Source: Desulfosporosinus lacus DSM 15449
GTDB taxonomy: Bacteria; Bacillota; Desulfitobacteriia; Desulfitobacteriales; Desulfitobacteriaceae
Length of the DNA: 64,000 bases
Direction: 5' to 3'
Assembly: GCF_900129935.1 (NCBI RefSeq)
Contig: NZ_FQXJ01000003.1
Location: forward strand, 789,363-853,362
Shown: one piece after another, positions 9,044-17,825 of the stretch
Position numbering within the stretch: position 1 is the stretch's first letter
Layout: every line of letters starts with the position of its first letter
Made by a program: the position numbers and the translations under genes
The notes under the pieces: generated by a model
Told to the model about the DNA's origin: nothing
The model's database searches: none
Seen by the model: only the letters and a program-made list of their open reading frames with translations

Positions 9044-9550
9044 GGTTAAGTTTTTATTGGATGAACTAAACATTATAGTCATCCTCCCAGTCTCCTGCCG
9101 AATGGCTGCGCTCTGTTGACTAGTTTTGTTTTGCCTCTGCCTATTCCATTCCGAAGATCAAGAAACACTCGCTTGAAATTACCCTCCCCTATACCCAAGG
9201 ATGACAATCCGGTTAAAGTGCCCCCTATTCGTTCAACAGAGGACCTTATCAGGACTACCCACCCCCCCTCCTAGAAAGTGGCACGAGATTGCGCTCACAG
9301 AATGTCCCCCCCATGTATACAATGATACTCAGGACACAGGGCATCATTTTTTCTGAAAAAAATAAAAAAATTTTCGGAAAATATAATCCAAGTCGTTTTA
9401 AACGTCCTAAAAATTTTGCAAAAAGATTTTAGGGCCAAAAATAGTAAAGCAGTTCATATTTGCAGTAGAGTAGGCCCTCCAAATCAGAGGCGAAAAAATG
9501 TTCAATCAGTTTTATTCCCCTTTTGGACACCCTCAGACGCAGTATTCGAA
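9044..9550. other. Non-coding spacer, no recognisable gene
   Basis: About 500 bases without a credible gene. The part 9090-9320 is richer in C and G than its flanks. On the minus strand one frame (about 9090-9250) is open but has no start or ribosome site, so it could be a worn fragment of mobile DNA. From 9350 the sequence becomes A/T-rich. Confidence 0.4.
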
Positions 9551-9556
9551 GCGCTC

Positions 9557-9790
9557 TTGATAGCATAGATATGGCATAATATATAAAGGGTATTAGTTTT
9601 CTAATACTGTTGGCTCAAATTAAGATTTTGCAAAAAAACTGTGCTCAAGACTTGGTGTAACTGGTCTGAGGTACATTTTGGAATATGATTAGATTTCTAA
9701 TAAGCCAAATAATTTACAGAGGCCATTATTATATGTGAAAACTAAAAATAACCCGCCTAGCTTCAAATTTGCTAAGGCGGGTTATTTTCT
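9557..9790 (+). ncRNA. Candidate small RNA with its own promoter and terminator
   Basis: TTGATA (9557-9562), a 17-base spacer and TATATA (9580-9585) form a plausible promoter. The transcript would begin near 9592, contain a small perfect hairpin (GTATTAG/CTAATAC) and end at a strong terminator (9747-9786). No ORF with a ribosome site is present. The product would be about 190 nt. This is inferred from signal layout; it matches no RNA family I recognise. Confidence 0.4.
9747..9790 (+). terminator. Strong orphan terminator
   Basis: AATAACCCGCC-TAGC (9747-9761) pairs with GCTA-A-GGCGGGTTATT (9771-9786) with one bulged A, then TTT. No protein gene ends nearby on either strand, which supports a small RNA upstream. 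Confidence 0.8.
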
Positions 9791-10128
9791 TCAACACTTC
9801 CGTCTGGCTTTTTAAGCTGGCTCACATAAACTACCCCCACCTCGTAATCGGATGGCAATGGGGTTAACCGCATTAAATTTGCCGCCGAAAGTAATTAGTG
9901 CAAACATATATTCCAAATTATCTCTCATAAATATACTTGAACTTCTTAATAATAAAATATTTTTAAATTTTATGTAACCTTTTGACATGTTTAAACCCTC
10001 TATTAAGTGTAGAGATATTGATGGTTAAATTTGTTACCTATAATATTTAATACATTGCGTTAGCTATTTATGTCCTTATGCGAGTTAAGGCACATAAATT
10101 ATTAAATACATTAAGGAGGAGAATTAGA

Positions 10129-10553
10129 GTGAAAAAAAATTATTTAGTTTAATCTGCGTATTAGCGCTTATGTTATCCATAGGAGCACCAGTTGTTTTTG
10201 CTCAAGAGACACCTGCTTCTGTGATAACGCCACAATCGAGTGTAGTTAACTTTAACTTTAGTGTTACTTATGCGGGAGATGTAAAATATTCTTCTGGCTA
10301 TAAAAATGATTACACTACGGCAGATGTGTATGTTCAAGGCGGAACTATGCAGTCAGGTGATTCAATTGGTTTTGGTCTTTATGACTCAAACAAAAATCCG
10401 ATTTATGTTACGGCATATACTTGTCACAATATCCCCGACACTTTCTCATTGAGTTACAAGGATGCTAAGCCAGGAAGCTATTATCTGGGTGCCAGAAAGG
10501 GTATAGCTGGCTATTCCGGGACCTGTTCTATTAGTGGAAAATGGTACCCTTGA
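10129..10553 (+). CDS. Small secreted protein, frame broken at an A8 tract
   Basis: AAGGAGGAG at 10113-10121 is placed perfectly for the GTG at 10129, but that frame stops after seven codons. Shifting by one base at the run of eight A (10132-10139) gives a classic signal peptide (KKLFSLICVLALMLSIGA, then PVVFAQ) joined to the open frame to 10553. A nine-A tract would restore one 141-residue product. The mature part (about 117 aa) is rich in Gly, Tyr and Ser, with a Cys pair, and is not recognised. It could be a pseudogene, a sequencing error or a slippage-controlled gene. The first ATG in the downstream frame (10170) would cut the signal peptide. It heads an operon with a lipoprotein and an ABC transporter. 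Confidence 0.65.
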
Positions 10554-10574
10554 TCCTTATATTACAAGCTTCAT

Positions 10575-10618
10575 AATTTAAATCATCGGCATACTCGCAG
10601 CCGGTGATCTTAAATAAT
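10575..10618 (+). terminator. Hairpin between the secreted-protein gene and the lipoprotein gene
   Basis: ATCATCGGC and GCCGGTGAT form the stem, extended by ATTTAA/TTAAAT. It lacks a clear T tract and may be an attenuator or mRNA-processing hairpin giving more of the first gene product. Confidence 0.45.
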
Positions 10619-10631
10619 AAAGGAGATCTTA

Positions 10632-11738
10632 ATGAAAAGAAGAAAAATGATAACAGCAATTATTCTCTTGCTCATGCTTTTAGTTAGTACTTCTTGCCAG
10701 AGGAAGAGTACTGATAACTTAGGACAAAGTGATAGTAATGCTTTTTCCGGAACTGGCACAGGGGGGCACATCCAAAAACAACTGGTTAAAAATTTAGCTG
10801 TAAACGCCGCTGTGAATGCACCTCCTAATGTCCAAAAATTAAATACTCTAATTGCAATGCCACTCAAGTTAGATAGCCAAAAGGTGCAGGAATTAGAAAG
10901 AATGTTTATAGACAATAGCAAGTTCACGAATCAAATTAATAATGGAGAAGATAAATATGTGCAAACAGAGGACGGAAAGGTTTTTGCATTTGAGAACGGC
11001 AATTATATTTCTCTTAGAACAAAGAAATTTAAGTATATTGATCCCATCTTTAATCTGCCCGATCAGCCGTATCCAACCGCAGACCACTTCAATAAAAACA
11101 AGGATTTATCGTTCATGCCGTATCAACAGGCTGTTAATGAGGTCAAAAAGGTTCTTGTTTCTATAGGGATTTCTGTTCATGACGAAGTTGAAACGTATAC
11201 CTTAGACCACCAGACAATGCAAGACCTAGAGGAGAAGCTTATGAATGACAAGACTCTTATGTCCACAGAAGGTAACCACCTAATCCTCAAAGATCAATGG
11301 AGCAGTGAAGACGATGGTTACTTTATGTCTATTCAAAATGCATTGGATGGTATTCCAGTATTTTCGTTGAATCACGGTAGTATAGATACTAATACTTTAG
11401 TGTCTGGCTCCTTTGTTTATGCCTATTATTCCCAATCAGGGTTGGAATATATATTTGCTAATTTTCCTTACCAGAAAATGGCTATTGATCAAAAGGATGT
11501 ACCGATCATCGGGGTGGAAAATGCATTGGCTGTTGTCAAGGAGAAATACGAAAATGTTATTCTGACCGATCTAATCTCCATTACGAGGATCGAATTTAAT
11601 TATGTACCGACGCTGATTGATAATTCAAGGGAAACCTTCCGCATGGTTCCTGCTTGGTGCTTTCATTTAATTCAAGAGAAAGACGGAACTCCCAGCGACA
11701 TGATCATTGACGCGACGAATGGGAGTGAAATCCTGTGA
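10632..11738 (+). CDS. Lipoprotein of unknown function with a PepSY-like tail
   Basis: A 368-aa protein. The N-terminus is a lipoprotein signal (charged MKRRK, hydrophobic stretch, lipobox VSTSC with Cys22). The C-terminal 60 residues (ending in PAWCFHLIQ and IIDATNGSEIL) resemble the end of PepSY or YycI-type modules. No enzyme motif is visible. AAAGGAGA precedes the ATG. The stop overlaps the next start (GTGA), so it is translated with the permease genes. It is probably the extracytoplasmic part of the adjoining ABC system, or a sensor for it. Confidence 0.75.
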   Translation: MKRRKMITAIILLLMLLVSTSCQRKSTDNLGQSDSNAFSGTGTGGHIQKQLVKNLAVNAAVNAPPNVQKLNTLIAMPLKLDSQKVQELERMFIDNSKFTNQINNGEDKYVQTEDGKVFAFENGNYISLRTKKFKYIDPIFNLPDQPYPTADHFNKNKDLSFMPYQQAVNEVKKVLVSIGISVHDEVETYTLDHQTMQDLEEKLMNDKTLMSTEGNHLILKDQWSSEDDGYFMSIQNALDGIPVFSLNHGSIDTNTLVSGSFVYAYYSQSGLEYIFANFPYQKMAIDQKDVPIIGVENALAVVKEKYENVILTDLISITRIEFNYVPTLIDNSRETFRMVPAWCFHLIQEKDGTPSDMIIDATNGSEIL

Positions 11739-12508
11739 AAAAATTCTTTAGTAATGCCAGAGTGGATTTGAGGCGGGCTTTTTCTTCCTTCGAGTTTCTG
11801 TTATCAGTGGCTGGAATGTGCACAGTTCTTTTCTTAAGCGTAAGTTCACAGCTTAGAGCAATGGTAAATGGTCTTATGCAATCGGATGTGTTAAATCTTT
11901 ATAACCTTGCACATTTCCAGGGCTTTTCTCTACTGTCCGCAATATTTGCGACCCTGCCTTACAGTACAAGTTTCTGTATAGACTGGAACAACCAGTTTAT
12001 CCGTTCCGTCGTTATTCGGACAAATATCAGAACTTACGGCATATCTAAGGCTTTAACCTGTGCGTTGGCCGGAGGCAGTGCTGTGGCGCTTGGGGAGGTT
12101 CTCTTTATTCTTTTGCTTTGTTTATGTTTTCCTTTGGTAGGCCCTGAAGGAAACCTTAACAATTCGATGCTTTCAGGAGGGAATCTTATCGCTTTTTTTT
12201 CGTTCCAGATTCTTGTGAAATTCTTCGCGGCAACTTTCTTTTCTGTTCTAGCACTGTGGATTTCTACTTATCTCACCAACGTCTTTGTCACTTTGGCCGT
12301 TCCAATCCTCTCTTTTTATTTTTTAATTACAATTCCCCCCGTAATTGGCATATCGATGAGATGGTTTTATAACGCCCTGATGGGAAGTGCTTATGCAAAC
12401 AATCCCTATGGTTCTTTGCTGTATTCGATTGTCGTATGTAGCCTATTGAGTATTCTAATGGGGATTTTGGTAGTCGGTCAAATTAGAAGGAGGCTTGAGC
12501 ATGGTTAA
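11735..12508 (+). CDS. ABC transporter permease-like membrane protein 1
   Basis: A 257-aa protein with about six hydrophobic segments and little conserved sequence, as in ABC-2 type permeases. The GTG start overlaps the lipoprotein stop by 4 bases. It overlaps the next membrane gene by 8 bases. Two unequal permeases, one ATPase and a lipoprotein are the layout of peptide or lantibiotic export and immunity systems, but the substrate is unknown. Confidence 0.7.
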   Translation: MKKFFSNARVDLRRAFSSFEFLLSVAGMCTVLFLSVSSQLRAMVNGLMQSDVLNLYNLAHFQGFSLLSAIFATLPYSTSFCIDWNNQFIRSVVIRTNIRTYGISKALTCALAGGSAVALGEVLFILLLCLCFPLVGPEGNLNNSMLSGGNLIAFFSFQILVKFFAATFFSVLALWISTYLTNVFVTLAVPILSFYFLITIPPVIGISMRWFYNALMGSAYANNPYGSLLYSIVVCSLLSILMGILVVGQIRRRLEHG

Positions 12509-13355
12509 GATTAATATAATCGCTCATTGCTGCGCTCAGAACCTACGCAAATTACCCGCCAATCCCCGGTGCTATGTACTTGGACTGTTTCTTATCGGAG
12601 TATTGGCCGAATATATTTTGCCAATATCCAATTTCTCTCATATTGTTCAGATACCGGCAACCCCTTGGGTTTTTCCCTATCTAGCGCTTGACCCGAGACT
12701 GCTAGCATTGATTATGCTGGGGATTGTCTTCCTATTTTGTGATGCCCCATTTATTGACTCTCATCAACCCTATGTCATCATTCGTTCCGGCAAAAAGAAT
12801 TGGCTACTTGGTCAGATTGCCTACATTATTGTGGCATCGGCCATCTATTTTATGTTAATTTTCTTAGTTTCAGTTTTGTTCTTACTGCCGAATATAACCT
12901 TCTCCAGCGAATGGGGAAAAGTATTGGGAACCTTGGGGATCACCGATGCGGGAAATCAATTCAATGTTCCTTTGGGAATTAGTTATGCATTGCAACTTAA
13001 TTACTCGCCCATCGCGGCAATGGCCTGGAGCTTGTTAATGGCTTGGCTGGTCGGAACTTTTTTGGGTCTGCTCATCTTTGTGTTGAATATGCGTTTTACT
13101 AGAGAAATTGGAGTTGTTGTGAGCACGGCCCTGGTTTTTTTGCAGTACTTTTGCTTTGAAGCGGGAGGATTTTTATTATATAGCTTCTCGCCTGTATCCT
13201 GGGCCAATCTGAACATGCTGGACACCACCTATACCTCGGCTTTGCCGTCAGTTACCTATGCGGTTAGCGCTTTAATCAGTCTAAGTCTGATATTAATTTT
13301 ACTGACAGCGTTACTAATGCGTAAAAAGGATATCGATGTATTACCACCGGTGTAA
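12501..13355 (+). CDS. ABC transporter permease-like membrane protein 2
   Basis: A 284-aa protein with about six membrane segments. An in-frame TTG at 12495 is possible, but the ATG at 12501 has GAAGGAGGC at a good distance. It overlaps the upstream permease gene by 8 bases. The ATPase gene follows after 21 bases. It is not related closely enough to any named permease to assign a substrate; the partner role is inferred from position. Confidence 0.7.
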   Translation: MVKINIIAHCCAQNLRKLPANPRCYVLGLFLIGVLAEYILPISNFSHIVQIPATPWVFPYLALDPRLLALIMLGIVFLFCDAPFIDSHQPYVIIRSGKKNWLLGQIAYIIVASAIYFMLIFLVSVLFLLPNITFSSEWGKVLGTLGITDAGNQFNVPLGISYALQLNYSPIAAMAWSLLMAWLVGTFLGLLIFVLNMRFTREIGVVVSTALVFLQYFCFEAGGFLLYSFSPVSWANLNMLDTTYTSALPSVTYAVSALISLSLILILLTALLMRKKDIDVLPPV

Positions 13356-13376
13356 TCGGTGTAAAAGGAGTAAAAA

Positions 13377-14096
13377 ATGACTAAAAACGAATTAATTCTT
13401 AAAGAAGTTACTAAGAAATTCAAAAACACAACGGTACTCAATAAGGTATCCGTCTCCTTTGAAGCAGGAAAAATTCATGGTATCATTGGACGCAATGGGT
13501 CGGGCAAGACAGTGTTATTTAAATGCATCTGTGGATTTATGCCGATCACCTCTGGTCAGATTTTGGTGGACGGCAATCAAATCGATGTACCACAGAACAT
13601 TGGCATTATCATTGAAGCGCCAGGATTTCTGCCAAATTATAGCGGTTACAGAAATCTTAAGTTGCTCTCCCTGATCCGCCATCAAATAGATGATGCCAGA
13701 ATCAAGGAGACTATGAAAAAGGTGGGTTTGGACCCTGACAATAAAAAAAGAGTCAATAAATATTCTCTCGGAATGAGGCAACGTCTTGGAATTGCTCAGG
13801 CCATTATGGAAGATCCCTCTGTTCTCATCTTGGACGAACCTATGAACGGTTTGGATAAGCATGGCGTAGAAGACATTCGTCATCTCATCCTGAATCTTAA
13901 AGCGGAAGGGAAAACCATATTAATTGCTTCGCACAGTTCCGAGGACATTGCCAAGTTATGTGATACTGTATATGAAATGGATGCAGGGGTATTGACTCCA
14001 CTCCTAACAAAAAAAGCGAGTTGCAAGGGCTATAGAATTTCCAGAAATATATACGAAGAAAGGATGCCGTTTAACAAAACAGCGCTCTCTCTTTAG
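13377..14096 (+). CDS. ABC transporter ATP-binding protein
   Basis: A 239-aa nucleotide-binding subunit. Walker A is GRNGSGKT (38-45), the signature is YSLGMRQ (129-135), Walker B is VLILDEP (149-155) and the switch His is His186. The LGMRQ signature is typical of exporters of the lantibiotic/bacitracin and ABC-2 group. AAAGGAG precedes the ATG. It is the last gene of the operon 10129-14096 and presumably powers the two permeases encoded before it. Export of the small secreted protein is unlikely, since that has its own signal peptide. Confidence 0.88.
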   Translation: MTKNELILKEVTKKFKNTTVLNKVSVSFEAGKIHGIIGRNGSGKTVLFKCICGFMPITSGQILVDGNQIDVPQNIGIIIEAPGFLPNYSGYRNLKLLSLIRHQIDDARIKETMKKVGLDPDNKKRVNKYSLGMRQRLGIAQAIMEDPSVLILDEPMNGLDKHGVEDIRHLILNLKAEGKTILIASHSSEDIAKLCDTVYEMDAGVLTPLLTKKASCKGYRISRNIYEERMPFNKTALSL

Positions 14097-14284
14097 TTCC
14101 ACAATTCTTTCTGCCTAAATTGAAAAAAAACACATTCAGGAGGGAGTTGACTTTGAACCTAATCTTATAGTGGATATAAAACGATGAATCCTATATTCCC
14201 ACTGCCTTTGAAGTACCTCATAAGTGCCCTGTAATTTCACTTTACACTCTAAAAAAATACCTGCCCAAAAAGGAGAAATTACGT

Positions 14285-15541
14285 TTGAAGAAGAAATTGC
14301 GTATTCTATTGGTTTGGACATTAACTTCATTACTCCTACAATTTGGAGGTTATTCCCTTTTGAACAACCAAGTTCGAAAAGTTATAAACCCGGTGGTATC
14401 TAGTGAACCGATCACTCTCCAAGCAACCATCCCGGGTTCTGCCCTTAATAATATCCAAATTTCTTATAATAAGGATTATTTAGCATACTCGGAAAATGGT
14501 ACACTTAAAGTTTTTAACCTTAAAAATGAAAAAGTTGTTTTTGAGAAGAAATCACCATCTGAGAATAATAGGACATTAGGTGTTATAACGTACCAATGGC
14601 TACCCGATCGCAATACCCTGCTGTATTTTTATGCCAAGAAAAATCCTAATTCTGTAACTTATGTTACCGTTACCCCATCCAAAACCTCGTTGCAGACCTC
14701 TATTCAGACTCCGACTCCTGTTAAACAGAAAACAGAAGACCCCAATCAAAAAAAAGTGGAGGAGGTTCCAAAGGTCGTGCCCAAAGAGGTTCCCGTAAGG
14801 CCTCAAATTGAAAAACGGTATGGAAATCCGCAAATCACAGAACTATATTCGCTTGAACTCCCGAATAGTGATGAGACTACTGCTCCAGATGATTGCTTCG
14901 AAAAAACGATTGACAATTTTCCATCAGGCGGTCAAATCAAAGATTTGGTTATCTCAACTCCTACCAATCTCATTTATCTTACTGTTAAAGATGGATCAAC
15001 CGAACTGCTTATGGAAATAAATGTAATGAAGAGCGTAACCAACTTAAACAAATCTGGTGAGACCATCTATAATATGGCTGTCTCAGATCGGTATGGAACT
15101 CTTTTTATTGACAGTAAAGTGGGGGCTACCCGTCAAGTCGTTGCCTTGGAAGGAACTAAGCGTCAAATCATCTCTAAGAATACCAACGATAGAATACTAG
15201 GAATCAAAGCGGGCACGGTATATATCGGCGAAGTAGAAAATAATAAACTCTTAAAAGTTAAAACTACGACTGACCTTGCTAAATTGACGAATAACCCCTC
15301 TCTAAAAACAGAATGGGAAGGATCTATTCCTTTTGACAATAACGTGCGCATGCTCATTGGTGCTAAAGGTCAAATAATTGTTTGTAATCATCAAACAGTC
15401 TATATCGTTACGTCCGGAAAGCTAGCAGAGGTTCAATTGCACGGAGATGAGAATTACGTCTCTGACGATGGTGCAGAGCTGATTAAACTTTCCAACGAAG
15501 GCAATTCCACTCTTATAGAATTGCAACCCCTCAAGCCTTAA
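14285..15541 (+). CDS. Membrane-anchored extracytoplasmic protein, beta-propeller-like
   Basis: A 418-aa protein starting with TTG after AAAGGAG. Residues 5-25 form a signal anchor. The body has repeated strand-like segments (for example IQISYNKDYLAYSENGTLKVF) that look like WD40/TolB-type blades. Between about 130 and 180 is a Pro/Lys/Thr/Gln-rich linker. No catalytic motif is visible. The neighbours are an ABC operon upstream and an IS110 remnant downstream, and it has no obvious partner. The fold is inferred from sequence rhythm only. Confidence 0.65.
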   Translation: MKKKLRILLVWTLTSLLLQFGGYSLLNNQVRKVINPVVSSEPITLQATIPGSALNNIQISYNKDYLAYSENGTLKVFNLKNEKVVFEKKSPSENNRTLGVITYQWLPDRNTLLYFYAKKNPNSVTYVTVTPSKTSLQTSIQTPTPVKQKTEDPNQKKVEEVPKVVPKEVPVRPQIEKRYGNPQITELYSLELPNSDETTAPDDCFEKTIDNFPSGGQIKDLVISTPTNLIYLTVKDGSTELLMEINVMKSVTNLNKSGETIYNMAVSDRYGTLFIDSKVGATRQVVALEGTKRQIISKNTNDRILGIKAGTVYIGEVENNKLLKVKTTTDLAKLTNNPSLKTEWEGSIPFDNNVRMLIGAKGQIIVCNHQTVYIVTSGKLAEVQLHGDENYVSDDGAELIKLSNEGNSTLIELQPLKP

Positions 15542-15624
15542 ACAATAAATTAAGTCCTTTTGATGATAAGCACGTTTATAAAAGCATTCCTGTAGTGCGC
15601 TAATTTGGAGTTTGAAAAAATGGA

Positions 15625-15691
15625 AGCGCCTCCGTTATGATGGTAATGTAAATGTTTCGTACAAACATTAATTACCACCAAAGGAGGCGCT
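15625..15691 (+). other. Structured left end of an IS110 element with masked ribosome site
   Basis: AGCGCCTCC (15625-15633) pairs with GGAGGCGCT (15683-15691), enclosing further matching pieces (GGTAAT/ATTACC and AATGTTT/AAACATT). The right strand contains the ribosome site for the transposase start at 15698. IS110 elements carry a non-coding end that yields the bridge RNA; this hairpin is the surviving part of that region. Boundaries of the former element are unclear. Confidence 0.5.
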
Positions 15692-15697
15692 CTTACT

Positions 15698-15961
15698 ATG
15701 AAGTATAAAGAAAGGCAAGCATAAAATGGACGCATTTTTAACATTACCATTACTCACTTGGTAGTAGGCATTGACATCGCCCTGGAGACACATGTAACCA
15801 GAGCAGTCAATTACCGAGGAATCGAATTGGGTGAGTATCTAAGCTTCTCTAACGACGGCAAGGGATTTGAACAGTTATTACGGTGGATAAGAAATATCCA
15901 GACTCAAAATTCACTAAATATTATCCACCCTCCCCTAGCCCGTCATTTTCAAGCTTTATAG
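15698..15961 (+). pseudogene. IS110-family transposase, 5' remnant with nonsense codon
   Basis: ATG at 15698 begins MKYKERQA and is followed in frame by TAA (15722-15724) where relatives have a Gln codon (CAA), then by LVVGIDIALETHVTRA, the start of the DEDD catalytic domain with its first Asp. Similarity is lost after about 15920, so the rest of the gene (roughly 300 residues) is gone. The GGAGGCGC site is in place. The element cannot be active. Confidence 0.75.
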
Positions 15962-16074
15962 CAGTCTCTAGGATGAGGAATTTACTTAATCTCAGTTATG
16001 GACCTAAGGAAATAGGTAAGCCCTAGGCACTTCTAAGGCGTTGGTTGAGACTTGTATTTTCTTTTTTGGCTTGT
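15962..16074. other. Short non-coding stretch after the IS110 remnant
   Basis: No gene seen. It separates two decayed accessory pieces (IS110 and a HicB-like fragment). Confidence 0.4.
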
Positions 16075-16164
16075 TCAGATAAAGTTTTGTGGAGGCTCTT
16101 CTTCAGCAGAATATAGCGAGTAACTGTATGGTAATCCCATGTAATAATCAAGAGTCTTGTTCAT
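16075..16164 (-). pseudogene. HicB-like antitoxin, N-terminal fragment
   Basis: On the minus strand an ATG (16164) with a perfect AAGGAGTG site encodes MNKTLDYYMGLPY, the start seen in many HicB antitoxins, then leaves the family and stops after 29 codons. No HicA toxin gene is seen. It looks like the truncated end of a toxin-antitoxin locus. Only the first 13 residues support the call. Confidence 0.4.
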
Positions 16165-16339
16165 CGTTAATCACTCCTTCCAGAAGGTCAATGGCTCGTT
16201 CAACATATTAAGTTCCTCAAACTTTACTTGTTTGGGGTTATTTTTAATTTTTTTATGCTTTTTATGCGTTCTTATATCATTTGTGGTAAAGTGGAAGAAA
16301 AACTGAAATATCGGCAATCTGACAGAATAAGAAAGGGAG

Positions 16340-16993
16340 ATGACCTTGTTTTACCCCTTTGAAATGGAACGATACCTGGAAACCTTATTGGGTGAACGGG
16401 ATCCGCTGTTGCGTGAAATGGAAGAGCAGGCTTTAAAAGAAACTATTCCGGTTGTGACGCCGATGGTTGGGAATTTTCTCAACTTACTCGTACATACTTG
16501 TAAGGCGCAGACTATCTTAGAAATCGGGACAGCCATCGGATATTCGACGATCTGGTTGGCCCGGGCTGCAGAAGAGACAGGTGGGCAGGTTACCACAATT
16601 GATATGAATAAAGATCGTCTGGCTCGTGCACGGGTATACCTTGAACGTGCGGGGCTGGGTGATCAGGTTACGGCTTTAGAAGGGGATGCCCGTAAAATTC
16701 TAAAGAACCTGGATACGATGTTTGATTTTGTCTTTATCGATGCCGCAAAAGGAGAATATTTAGAGTACTTAAGTCTAATTTACCCCTTAATTGCACCGGG
16801 GGGGTTGCTGGTCGTGGACAATGTGCTTTTCCGGGGGTGGGTAGTTCCGGAAAGTACCTTTGCGCCGAAGTATGATCGCATGGTGGGTGGCTTGCGGCGA
16901 TTTTTAGAGGATCTTTCTCGGAATCCGGACTTTTCCACGACTGTTTTACCATTTGGAGATGGAGTGTCGGTTAGTCGGCGGATAGTGCTATGA
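16340..16993 (+). CDS. SAM-dependent O-methyltransferase (TrmR/YrrM-like)
   Basis: A 217-aa class I methyltransferase. The SAM-binding loop is EIGTAIGYST (61-70), followed by an acidic residue at the end of strand 2 (TTIDMNK) and FIDAAKGEY, as in the caffeoyl-CoA/catechol O-methyltransferase family. The Bacillus member YrrM/TrmR methylates 5-hydroxyuridine at tRNA position 34, so a tRNA role is possible. Start: the ATG at 16340 lies very close to AAAGGGAG, and the TTG at 16346 has better spacing; both are in frame. It overlaps the next gene by 4 bases (ATGA). Confidence 0.85.
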   Translation: MTLFYPFEMERYLETLLGERDPLLREMEEQALKETIPVVTPMVGNFLNLLVHTCKAQTILEIGTAIGYSTIWLARAAEETGGQVTTIDMNKDRLARARVYLERAGLGDQVTALEGDARKILKNLDTMFDFVFIDAAKGEYLEYLSLIYPLIAPGGLLVVDNVLFRGWVVPESTFAPKYDRMVGGLRRFLEDLSRNPDFSTTVLPFGDGVSVSRRIVL

Positions 16994-17676
16994 CCCCTGG
17001 GGAGCGCTATGGAGAGATTGACCTGCTAAGGGCTATAGCTATTGTGTTAATGGTTTTATTCCATATTGTCTATGATTTAAGGGAGTTTGCCGGGGTAAAT
17101 ATTAATTACCAGGACCCGATTTGGTTTCTGGTAGGAAAAACTGCCGCACTGCTCTTCATCTTTATATCGGGGCTTGCCAGCGGGTTTAGCAGATCGCCGG
17201 TGAGACGGGGATTTAAGGTATTGCTTTATGGAATGGCAATCACAGTTGCGACCTATCTAGCGATGAGGGATAATTATGTTCGTTTCGGAATTCTTCATTT
17301 TTTAGGTGTTACCATGATTTTATCGACCTTCCTATATTCCCTGTCTTCGCGAATGCTCTGGGCCCTTGCCGGTGTTACTGCTTTGCTGGGGTTTTGGTTT
17401 AAGAAACTAGTGGTAGAAACAAGCCTCTTCCTTCCATTTGGCCTTATGTATAAGGGGTTTGGGTCCATGGATTATTATCCCCTTTTTCCCTATATAAGTG
17501 TAACTTTCCTGGGGATACTTGCTTATCGACATTGGTACGCTCAGAGGTCTGAGCCCTTATGGACATTTAGGCTCGATTCAAAGCCGATTCTGTGGTTGAG
17601 TCGAAATTCTTTAATGATTTATTTAGTTCATCAGCCCCTAATTCTTCTCGTTATTTTTAGTATAAGACTTTTATAA
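16990..17676 (+). CDS. DUF1624/heparan-alpha-glucosaminide acetyltransferase-like membrane protein
   Basis: A 228-aa integral membrane protein with six or seven hydrophobic segments. The N-terminal EIDLLRAIAIVLMVLFHIVYD, with a His in the first helix, is typical of the DUF1624/HGSNAT and wider acyltransferase-3 group, which move acyl groups across the membrane onto sugars. The start overlaps the methyltransferase stop, so the two form an operon. The acceptor is unknown. Confidence 0.75.
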   Translation: MTPGERYGEIDLLRAIAIVLMVLFHIVYDLREFAGVNINYQDPIWFLVGKTAALLFIFISGLASGFSRSPVRRGFKVLLYGMAITVATYLAMRDNYVRFGILHFLGVTMILSTFLYSLSSRMLWALAGVTALLGFWFKKLVVETSLFLPFGLMYKGFGSMDYYPLFPYISVTFLGILAYRHWYAQRSEPLWTFRLDSKPILWLSRNSLMIYLVHQPLILLVIFSIRLL

Positions 17677-17825
17677 ACGTTTTTAGCGAAATCCTAATAG
17701 CTTTTGGACAAGACTCCTAACATTTCATGTGGAGATTTGCAGGTGATGGGATATCCAATAAGTCCGGGAATTCCAGGTATTATTGTTAAGTACTGATGTG
17801 AAAAATAAGGAAGGGGGCCACAGCT

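Noticed and set aside
9276-9292. Sigma-54-like site TGGCACGAGATTGC
   Set aside because: The spacing between GG and GC is one base short of the needed ten, and no sigma-54-type gene follows.
14140-14284. Ribosome-site-like AGGAGGGAG with TTG at 14153
   Set aside because: The frame stops after five codons; at most a leader peptide, with no other support.
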